From: JBGVSA01 sp041807905
GTDB lineage: Bacteria; Pseudomonadota; Gammaproteobacteria; Burkholderiales; Rhodocyclaceae
Assembly (NCBI RefSeq): GCF_041807905.1
Contig: NZ_JBGVSA010000036.1
Location: 1-27,833, forward strand
Direction: 5' to 3'
DNA: 27,833 nucleotides
Shown: positions 21,897 to 27,833 of the stretch, in pieces
Numbering within the stretch: position 1 is the first letter of the stretch
Layout of the letters: each line of letters opens with the position of its first letter
Notes under the pieces: generated by a model
Databases searched by the model: none
Told to the model about the DNA's origin: nothing
What the model saw: the letters and a program-made list of their open reading frames with translations, nothing else
Translations under genes and position numbers: made by a program

Positions 21897-24797
21897 TCAC
21901 TGCGCGATGCTGCGCTTGGCGGCTGCGGTCGAACCCAACAGCGCTTCCAGCGCTTCCAGGTCCACCGGTTTGACGAAGTGATAGTCGACGCCGGCTTCGC
22001 GCGAGCGGCGGCGGTCTTCGTCCTGACCCCAGCCCGTCACCGCGATCAGGGCGATCGGCTTGCCGGCAGTCAGCTCGCGCGCGCGGCGGGCGACTTCGTA
22101 GCCGTCCATGTCGGGCATGCCGATGTCCAGGATGATGACGTCGGGCGCAAAGGTGGCAAGCGCTGCGAGTGCGGCTTCGCCGCCGTGGATCGTCAGCGTC
22201 GCGGAGCCCAACGGGTCGAGCAGGGCGCCCAGGCTCAATGCGGCGTCGCGGTTATCATCGACGATCAGCACACGCAAGCCGGCCAATGCGTCCGGCCGGG
22301 ACGCCTGGGGATGAAGATGCGCCGACAGCCCCGCGCCGTCGGTCAGCGGTAGCCGTACGGTGAACACGCTGCCTTTGCCAGGGCCGTCGCTGGCGGCATT
22401 CACCCTGCCGCCGTGCAGCTCCACCAGGCTCCGTACCAGCGTCAGACCGATGCCGAGTCCACCTTGGGCCCGGCTGTAAGTGCGCTCAGCCTGAGTGAAC
22501 AGATCGAAAATCTTGGGCAGCATGTCGGCGGGGATGCCCATGCCGTTGTCGCGTACCGATATCACGGCATCATGGCCGTCGCGGTGCGCCGACAGCCAGA
22601 TCTGACCACCTTCCATGGTGTACTTCGCGGCGTTGTTGAGCAGGTTCGCAATGATCTGCCCGAGCCGCACCGGGTCCGCCTCGACGGTCAGCGGCGCTTC
22701 AGGGAATTCGATCACCAGCCGCTGATGCGCGGCTTCGATCAGCGGACTGCTTGCCTCCACGGCGCTGCGCAGCGCCGAAGCCAGTTCCACCCGCTCCTTG
22801 CGCAGCTCGATCTTGCCGCCGGTGATGCGCGATACCTCCATCAGATCATCGACCAGCCGGACCATGTGGTCGACCTGGCGTTCGAGCATCGGCATGACCC
22901 TGGCGGCGACCTCGGCGTTGCCACAGTTGCGCCGCAGAATGTGCAGGCCGTTGCGGATGGGCGCCAGGGGATTGCGCAGTTCATGCGACAGCGTGGCGAG
23001 AAATTCGTCCTTGCGTCGGTCCGCTTCGCGCAGGACCTGTTCGGCTTTTTTCAGTTGCGTGATGTCCTGGGCGACGGCGCAGGCTTCCATGACCTTGCCG
23101 GCCTCGGAGCGCAGGGGCGTCGCGCTCATGCGCAGCCACAGTTCCTGGCCGTTGGCGTCGGAATAGAGCATCTGCGTGCCAGGCATCACGGTTTCGCCGC
23201 GCATCGCGCGTGCGCCGGGCCAGTCCTCTGGCAGGATCGGTTCGCCATCTTCATTCCAGGCGCGCCACAGCGGAACGCGACCGGGCTCGCCCGACGGGGC
23301 CGCGTAGGGCAGATAACGCTCCATGAGCGTGTTGCTGACGGTCCACTTGCCGGTCCCGTCCATCACGCCGACACCGGCCGGCAACTGCTCGACGATGGTT
23401 CGCAGGCGTGCTTCGCTGTCGCGCAGTGCCTGCTCGGTCTGCTTGCGTTCCGAAATGTCCTGGAACAGGACCGCCACGCGGTGCTCTTCGGGCTCGCCGA
23501 TGCGGAAGGCGTAGACATCGAACCAGCGATGCAAGGACTCGGCGACGCTCTCGAAGCGTTCCGATTCGCCCGTGCGTGCAATGCGGCCGTAGACCTCGTA
23601 CCAATGCGATTCGTGGTCGGGCGATATGTTGCGCATCGAGCGCCCCACGCCGTCGCGAATACCGGTCTGCCGTTCGAACGACTGATTGACCTCTTCGAAG
23701 ACATAGTCGATGGGCGCGCCGGTATCGTCGAACAGCATGCGGATGATGCAATACCCTTCATCGATGGATTCAAAGAGCGTCCGATACCGGAGCTCGCTCA
23801 TCCGTAGCGAATGCTCTGTTTCCTTGCGCCGCGAAATGTCCCGGGCAGTACCGAGCCACTCCACGATCTGCCCCGCGCCATCCATGATCGGGACCGCGCG
23901 CGAGTGAGTCCAGCCGAGCGTACCGTCGATGCGGATTACGCGGTGTTCGAGCTCGAACACGTCCTTGGCCGCGATGGCCTGCCTGATCGCCCGCATCACG
24001 TCGGGCTGATCCTCGGGCGCAATGTAGCGGCCCAGCCACGACGATGAAGGCTCGGTGGTGTCGACGATGAACTCGCGCCCATGGAGGTACCACATCTCGC
24101 TCCAGTCGGCACTCATGCGATAGACCACGTCTGACGTGGCGCGGATGAACGCGCGAAAGCGTTCCTCGCTCTCGCGGATGGCCCATTCGGCGTGTTTGCG
24201 CTCCGGGTAATCGGCCGCCAGCCGCGCCAGCAGGTCGACAAAACGCAGCGCGCGCTCGGACGGTGAATGCGGCTCCAGGAAATGCGTGGAAATGACGCCC
24301 AGCACGGCACCGTTGCCGCTGACCAGCGGCGTGGATTGGACCGCGCGGATACCGCTGCCCAGCAGCACCCGCAAAGAGGTGTCGCTCCTGAATTGCGGAC
24401 TTTGCATCACATCTTCCACCACCGCGCGTTGGCCGGAACTCATCGCCACGGCGCAGGCCGTGCCGTCGCCGGCATGAACCGTGTCGAAGAACGCCAGGAA
24501 GGTGGTATCGAAGCCGCGCTGAGCGATGATCTTGAGCTTGCCGGTATGCCGGTCGAGCATCTGGACGTTGCCCTTGTCGGCGCCGGTGAACTCGATGGCG
24601 GCCTCCAGGATCGCCTCCATGCAGCCGTGCATGTCGTTGCCGGGGCGCACGCAGCGGTTGCCGATCTCGTTGAGACGGATCATCTCGCGCAGATCGGCCT
24701 CGGTGTGCTCCTCGGGCCTGTGCAGGCGCCGGTTCGTGCCGCCATCGCCGGGCGAGACGCTCGGCGGGGACGCGACATGACTGTCCTTCGGTTCCAC
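21897..24797 (-). CDS. Cytoplasmic hybrid histidine kinase (GAF-PAS-PAS-PAS-HisKA-HATPase-REC)
   Basis: 966 residues when begun at the GTG at 24797, which has AGGGAG 7 bp upstream. The frame can be opened at a TTG at 24836, without a ribosome-binding site. No TM segment, so soluble. GAF about 42-200 (FTGADKGNVQML, GVISTHF), PAS about 212-322, 337-449 and 462-582, each ending in a DIS- or DIT-type linker, HisKA with H605 (LSHELRNPL), HATPase with NLLNNAAKYT, RDNGMGIP and GGLGIGLTL, and a C-terminal receiver with D891 (ILDIGMPDMDGYEV) and K943. The receiver is the final domain and there is no Hpt, so phosphate flow to a regulator elsewhere is likely. The GAF or PAS domains may bind a small ligand or report redox state; none is identified. 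Confidence 0.92.
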   Translation of the reverse strand: MEPKDSHVASPPSVSPGDGGTNRRLHRPEEHTEADLREMIRLNEIGNRCVRPGNDMHGCMEAILEAAIEFTGADKGNVQMLDRHTGKLKIIAQRGFDTTFLAFFDTVHAGDGTACAVAMSSGQRAVVEDVMQSPQFRSDTSLRVLLGSGIRAVQSTPLVSGNGAVLGVISTHFLEPHSPSERALRFVDLLARLAADYPERKHAEWAIRESEERFRAFIRATSDVVYRMSADWSEMWYLHGREFIVDTTEPSSSWLGRYIAPEDQPDVMRAIRQAIAAKDVFELEHRVIRIDGTLGWTHSRAVPIMDGAGQIVEWLGTARDISRRKETEHSLRMSELRYRTLFESIDEGYCIIRMLFDDTGAPIDYVFEEVNQSFERQTGIRDGVGRSMRNISPDHESHWYEVYGRIARTGESERFESVAESLHRWFDVYAFRIGEPEEHRVAVLFQDISERKQTEQALRDSEARLRTIVEQLPAGVGVMDGTGKWTVSNTLMERYLPYAAPSGEPGRVPLWRAWNEDGEPILPEDWPGARAMRGETVMPGTQMLYSDANGQELWLRMSATPLRSEAGKVMEACAVAQDITQLKKAEQVLREADRRKDEFLATLSHELRNPLAPIRNGLHILRRNCGNAEVAARVMPMLERQVDHMVRLVDDLMEVSRITGGKIELRKERVELASALRSAVEASSPLIEAAHQRLVIEFPEAPLTVEADPVRLGQIIANLLNNAAKYTMEGGQIWLSAHRDGHDAVISVRDNGMGIPADMLPKIFDLFTQAERTYSRAQGGLGIGLTLVRSLVELHGGRVNAASDGPGKGSVFTVRLPLTDGAGLSAHLHPQASRPDALAGLRVLIVDDNRDAALSLGALLDPLGSATLTIHGGEAALAALATFAPDVIILDIGMPDMDGYEVARRARELTAGKPIALIAVTGWGQDEDRRRSREAGVDYHFVKPVDLEALEALLGSTAAAKRSIAQ

Positions 24798-25038
24798 GGA
24801 AACGCTCCCTTCAACCTCTGGCAGGTCTTTTGTCAATGCAAAGAGAGGACGGGGCCGTGAGGACGACCGACAGGAATGCCCCGCAATTCAAGCGTAGCTG
24901 CATACGCCGTGCCGCGCGCGCAAGCGACCGTCTGACCCGGTTTTGATCGGTGGCGAGAGCTTCTGCACTGTAGGCGAACTGTGCGGTTCTCGGTGCAACT
25001 TCCGGCGCCGGACTGTGAAAAGCCGCAAGCCGCTTGCA
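24798..25038. other. Divergent intergenic DNA between the hybrid kinase and the ars operon
   Basis: About 240 bp. It must hold the kinase promoter on the minus strand and lead into the arsR promoter on the plus strand. I see no gene and no named motif beyond the arsR site described separately. Confidence 0.4.
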
Positions 25039-25072
25039 TTGCGTTCACCAAAACAATTCAATAATATTCGAA
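25039..25072 (+). promoter_or_regulatory. arsR promoter with overlapping ArsR-type operator
   Basis: A -35-like TTGCGT (25039-25044) and a -10-like TAATAT (25062-25067) are 17 bp apart. An imperfect palindrome TTCAATAATATTCGAA (25057-25072) covers the -10, the usual place for an ArsR operator. Transcription would begin near 25074, at or next to the arsR ATG at 25075, so the message may be leaderless. Both motifs are inferred. Confidence 0.5.
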
Positions 25073-25074
25073 AT

Positions 25075-25413
25075 ATGGAAACCAAGACCGCAGTCACTCA
25101 ATTGGGCGCGCTCGCCCAGGAAAGCCGGCTGGCCGTTTTTCGCCTGCTCGTACGGCATGGCGACGAAGGGCTCGCCGCAGGGCGCATCAGCGAACTGACG
25201 GGCATCGCCCCGTCTTCGTTGTCGTTCCACCTCAAGGAACTCAGCCATGCGGGGCTGCTGAGTTCCCGTCAAGAAGGGCGCTTCATCTACTACTCGCCGA
25301 ACTTCGAGCAGATGAATGCTCTGCTGGCGTATCTCACCGAAAACTGTTGCGCCGGTGGCACGTGCGAGCTGATTCCCGCTACCCGCTGCACTCCGTCGCG
25401 CGCCGCCCGCTGA
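25075..25413 (+). CDS. arsR: ArsR-family arsenic-responsive repressor
   Basis: 112 residues, the standard ArsR/SmtB winged-helix size. METKTAVTQLGALAQESRL opens helix 1, and the recognition region is SSLSFHLKELSHAGL (48-62), then the wing RQEGRFIYYSP. The alpha-3 ELCVCDL-type metal motif of the plasmid ArsRs is absent; instead C91, C92 and C97 (with C105) cluster after helix 5, as in Acidithiobacillus ferrooxidans ArsR, where a C-terminal CC...C site binds As(III). The start has no Shine-Dalgarno, in keeping with a leaderless message. It is the first gene of arsR-arsC-acr3, and autorepression released by arsenite is expected. Confidence 0.93.
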   Translation: METKTAVTQLGALAQESRLAVFRLLVRHGDEGLAAGRISELTGIAPSSLSFHLKELSHAGLLSSRQEGRFIYYSPNFEQMNALLAYLTENCCAGGTCELIPATRCTPSRAAR

Positions 25414-25416
25414 GCC

Positions 25417-25911
25417 ATGACCACGCACATCCTGATCCTCTGTACTCACAACTCGGCCCGCAGCGTACTTGCCGAAGCCATGCTCAACCATCTGGCGCAC
25501 AGGCTTGGCAAAGACGTGCGCGCATACAGCGCCGGCAGTGCGCCGAGCGGACGCATCAACCCGTTCGCCATCGAGGCGCTCGAAAACGTCGGCATCGACA
25601 CCGCCGGCTATCGCAGCAAGAGCTGGGACGAATTCGCACGCCCCGACGCACCCGCGCTGCGGATCGTCATCACGGTCTGCGACAACGCCGCCAACGAGGT
25701 CTGCCCGATCTGGCCCGGCAGCCCGCTCAAGACGCACTGGGGTTACCCGGACCCATCGAATGCCGAAGGCGGGGACGAAGGCCGGCGACGTGCCTTCGAG
25801 CTGACCCGCCAGGCCATTGGCTACCGCATGTTGCAGTTACTGGCGCTGCCGCTCGAATCGATGAGCGATGCCGAACTCCAGGCCGCCCTCAACGACATTA
25901 CTGAATCCTGA
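25417..25911 (+). CDS. arsC: Arsenate reductase, low-molecular-weight phosphatase type
   Basis: 164 residues. P-loop C9-T-H-N-S-A-R15-S is the C-x5-R anion site of the LMW-phosphatase-like ArsC. C88 (VCDNA) and C96 (VCPIWPG) give the further cysteines used for the disulfide relay, and D112 in YPDPS is the general acid. It reduces As(V) to As(III) with reducing power from a thioredoxin- or glutaredoxin-type partner. Start 3 bp after arsR. The C-terminal 30 residues or so extend beyond the minimal fold but are helical and common in proteobacterial members. Confidence 0.95.
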   Translation: MTTHILILCTHNSARSVLAEAMLNHLAHRLGKDVRAYSAGSAPSGRINPFAIEALENVGIDTAGYRSKSWDEFARPDAPALRIVITVCDNAANEVCPIWPGSPLKTHWGYPDPSNAEGGDEGRRRAFELTRQAIGYRMLQLLALPLESMSDAELQAALNDITES

Positions 25912-25913
25912 TC

Positions 25914-27032
25914 ATGTCCACCCATTCGCAACGCATGAGCATTTTCGAGCGCTACCTGACGCTCTGGGTCTTTCTGTGCATTGTCGTCGGCGTCCTGCTG
26001 GGGCAGGGCTTTCCGTCGCTGTTCCGCGCCATCGGCAGGCTGCAGGTGGCGCAGGTCAGCATTCCGGTCGGCGTGCTGATCTGGGTGATGATCATCCCGA
26101 TGCTCATCAAGGTGGACTTCGGCGCCTTGCACCAGGTGCGCAAGCATGCCAGGGGCATCGGCGTCACCTTGTTCGTCAACTGGCTGGTCAAGCCGTTTTC
26201 GATGGCCTTCCTCGGCTGGCTGTTCATTCGCCACCTGTTCGCGGCATGGCTGCCTGCCGGGCAGATCGACAGCTACATCGCCGGCCTGATCCTGCTCGCG
26301 GCCGCACCTTGCACGGCGATGGTGTTCGTGTGGAGCCGGCTGACCGGCGGCGACCCGCTGTTCACACTGAGCCAGGTCGCGCTCAACGACACCATCATGG
26401 TGTTCGCCTTCGCGCCGCTGGTGGCATTGCTGCTGGGCGTGGCGAGCATCAGCGTGCCGTGGGGGACGTTGATGACGTCGGTGGTCCTGTACATCGTCAT
26501 TCCGGTGATCGTCGCCCAGCTCTGGCGCCGCAGCCTGCTCGCGCAGGGCCAGGCCAGCCTGGATGCAGCACTGGCCAGGATCGGCCCGTGGTCGACCGCC
26601 GCGCTGCTCGCCACGCTCGTTCTGCTGTTCGGCTTCCAGGGCGACGCCATCCTGGAACAACCCCGCGTCATCGCGCTCCTGGCCGTTCCCATCCTTATCC
26701 AGGTCTTCTTCAACTCGGCGCTGGCCTACGGCCTGAATCGGCGGTTTGGCGAAAAGCACAGCGTGGCGTGCCCCTCGGCCTTGATCGGTGCCTCCAACTT
26801 CTTTGAACTCGCGGTGGCGGCCGCCATCAGCCTGTTCGGCTTCGAGTCGGGCGCTGCGCTGGCAACGGTTGTCGGCGTGTTGATCGAAGTTCCGGTGATG
26901 CTGCTGGTCGTGCATGCCGTCAACGCCAGCAAGGAGTGGTACGAACGCGGCTCGAATCCGGCCCGGCGCAACGCCAGCGGAAACCGGCGAATCGTGCCGA
27001 CTGATGACGGCCCTACAGATTCGCGTTGCTGA
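25914..27032 (+). CDS. acr3: Arsenite efflux permease, ACR3 family
   Basis: 372 residues with about ten TM segments. FERYLTLWVFLCIVVGVLLG starts the first TM in outline; the essential C133 is in AAAPCTAMVFVWS and E298 in ASNFFELAVA, both conserved in ACR3. This is the secondary transporter that extrudes arsenite across the inner membrane. Its ATG comes 2 bp after the arsC stop, so the three genes form one operon. The hydrophilic C-terminal 35 residues (RGSNPARRNASGNRR in part) are unusual in charge and probably cytoplasmic. There is no arsA or arsH in the window. Confidence 0.95.
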   Translation: MSTHSQRMSIFERYLTLWVFLCIVVGVLLGQGFPSLFRAIGRLQVAQVSIPVGVLIWVMIIPMLIKVDFGALHQVRKHARGIGVTLFVNWLVKPFSMAFLGWLFIRHLFAAWLPAGQIDSYIAGLILLAAAPCTAMVFVWSRLTGGDPLFTLSQVALNDTIMVFAFAPLVALLLGVASISVPWGTLMTSVVLYIVIPVIVAQLWRRSLLAQGQASLDAALARIGPWSTAALLATLVLLFGFQGDAILEQPRVIALLAVPILIQVFFNSALAYGLNRRFGEKHSVACPSALIGASNFFELAVAAAISLFGFESGAALATVVGVLIEVPVMLLVVHAVNASKEWYERGSNPARRNASGNRRIVPTDDGPTDSRC

Positions 27033-27159
27033 TTGCCATTCAAAGCATGACGGAGGGTGATGCTGGCGACATGCTCATGACATGTCGGTCATGAACGTGC
27101 ATGGCGCAATGTCAGTCGCACGTTCGGTCGCTGGCACCCGGTGCCGGCGCGGCACGTAA
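27033..27159. other. Intergenic DNA after acr3
   Basis: Short region with an imperfect hairpin (catgac 27076-27081, gtcatg 27088-27093). No gene is seen. Confidence 0.4.
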
Positions 27160-27186
27160 CGAAAGCCCGGCAGGGCCGGGCTTTCG
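27160..27186. terminator. Strong bidirectional hairpin between acr3 and the DUF3597 gene
   Basis: CGAAAGCCCGGC-agg-GCCGGGCTTTCG, a perfect 12-bp stem with a 3-base loop. The AAAG/CTTT edge acts as the T-rich arm in either direction. It lies between convergent stops at 27032 and 27210. Confidence 0.85.
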
Positions 27187-27209
27187 CGCGTGGATGTTCC
27201 GCTGGCGTT

Positions 27210-27599
27210 TCAGTTCAGGAGTTCCTTCGGCACATTGCCGCCGTTGTCGGCCAGCTTCTGCAGCACGGTCTTGTGCAGCCACATGTTCATCTGCGCCGAG
27301 TCCCCCATCTTGTCGGCCGGACAGCCCAGTTCGGTGGCAAGCTCCTTGCGTGCGGCGAGGCTGCTGTCCAGGCCCAGCAGCTTCATGAGGTCGACGATGG
27401 ACGTCTTCCAGTTCAATTTCTCCGGGTTGCTGGCGGCCATGCCTTCCAGCTTGCTGACGACATCGACCACCGAGACGGCGACCGGAGCGGCCGGTGCAGC
27501 CGGCGCGGCTGCAGGGGCTGATGGAGGCGGGGCGGCCGTCGCCGTCTTGTCTCCATCACCAAAACCGAGTTTCGCGAGAATCTTGCCGAACAGGCTCAT
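27210..27599 (-). CDS. DUF3597 protein
   Basis: 129 residues. N-terminal MSLFGKILAKLGFG, an Ala/Pro-rich linker (about 19-42), then the DUF3597 core: VVSKLEGMAASNPEKLNWKTS in outline, SIVDLMKLLGLDSSLAARKELA in outline, and SAQMNMWLHKTVLQKLADNGG near the end. Family role is unknown; the core resembles LysM-like or stress-associated small proteins in Burkholderiales and other proteobacteria. AAGGAG lies 6 bp before the ATG. No signal peptide; the N-terminus could be an amphipathic membrane anchor. It is a single gene with a convergent ars operon. Confidence 0.85.
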   Translation of the reverse strand: MSLFGKILAKLGFGDGDKTATAAPPPSAPAAAPAAPAAPVAVSVVDVVSKLEGMAASNPEKLNWKTSIVDLMKLLGLDSSLAARKELATELGCPADKMGDSAQMNMWLHKTVLQKLADNGGNVPKELLN

Positions 27600-27659
27600 G
27601 ACAGCTCCTTTGTGATCAAGGAAAGAAAGACTTTGTTATAGCACCGCGGTATCCAGATT

Positions 27660-27687
27660 CGGGGATGGCGCAAGGGCCCCATCCCCG
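27660..27687. terminator. Hairpin downstream of the autotransporter-like gene
   Basis: CGGGGATGG and CCATCCCCG (9-bp stem, 10-base loop) begin 18 bp after the stop at 27705 in the minus direction. No T-run follows, so its efficiency is doubtful. Confidence 0.45.
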
Positions 27688-27704
27688 GATGATTTCTCCC
27701 CGGA

Positions 27705-27833
27705 TCACCACGCAATCACCACCCCCACGCGGCCGCTCAGGCTGTCGCCTTTGCCCCCGGCCACGACGCGGTTGTAGTCGGCCGAGGCGAACAGGCTCAC
27801 ATCCTTGGTCACCTGGCCCGACACGCCCAGCCC
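27705..27833 (-). CDS. C-terminal end of an autotransporter-like outer-membrane beta-barrel (5' part outside window)
   Basis: The last 42 codons are visible. They read as alternating strands (VSGQVTKDVSLFASADYNR and SGRVGVVIAW) and end in a C-terminal tryptophan, the last-strand pattern recognised by the BAM machinery in autotransporter barrels. The passenger part and start lie beyond the window. It could also be another barrel protein, but the final strand and the DYN turn favour a type V secretion barrel. Confidence 0.7.
   Translation of the reverse strand, partial: GLGVSGQVTKDVSLFASADYNRVVAGGKGDSLSGRVGVVIAW

Noticed and set aside
24798..24836. TTG start for the hybrid kinase at 24836
   Set aside because: No ribosome-binding site, while the GTG at 24797 has AGGGAG at proper spacing; the extra residues belong to no domain.

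Overview
The window is GC-rich, tightly packed bacterial chromosome with strong G/C third-position bias and no tRNA, rRNA, IS or phage genes that I can recognise. Gene content (a BvgS/EvgS-like hybrid kinase with a LuxR-type regulator, an ATM1-type exporter, GT9 and GmhB-like proteins, DUF3597, DUF4142 and DUF2795 proteins, an autotransporter barrel end) fits a betaproteobacterium, probably Burkholderiales. That placement is inference; genus is not determinable here.

Region 1 (1-12943, all minus strand, 15 genes with short gaps or overlaps). Reading with transcription there is first a stress-type block: a DUF2795 protein, an SDR, two small unknown proteins, a DUF4142 protein and a thioredoxin-reductase-like flavoprotein. 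A glycan block follows: PIG-L deacetylase, GT2, an ATM1-type ABC exporter fused to a degenerate kinase ATPase domain and a receiver domain, a GlcG/HbpS-like protein, GT4, an SDR with a (DER)n N-terminus made by a 9-bp tandem repeat, a GmhB-like phosphatase, GT9, and a carbamoyltransferase cut by the window edge. The set reads as a machine that builds and decorates (deacetylation, carbamoylation) an unidentified surface or secreted glycoconjugate. The exporter-receiver fusion is the most unusual single protein.

Region 2 (12944-15069) is gene-poor. It holds frame-broken relics of a peptidoglycan-binding/hydrolase-type protein (plus) and of a CpdB-like cyclic phosphodiesterase C-terminus (minus), then a LuxR-type regulator (minus) with a degenerate receiver, and about 740 bp of comparatively AT-rich DNA with several palindromes.

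Region 3 (15070-19564, plus): a membrane hybrid kinase (PAS-HisKA-HATPase-pseudoreceiver-REC-Hpt) overlaps its LuxR-type response regulator by ATGA, followed by an MqsA-type antitoxin with no MqsR toxin beside it.

Region 4 (19623-24797, minus): a GAF-PAS-PAS-PAS hybrid kinase, then an NfeD membrane protease and its slipin (SPFH) partner as a tight pair.

Region 5 (25039-27032, plus): an arsenic operon, arsR-arsC-acr3, with an operator-like palindrome over the promoter and an apparently leaderless arsR. It ends at a strong bidirectional hairpin shared with a convergent DUF3597 gene. The window closes with the last 42 codons of an autotransporter-like beta-barrel (minus).
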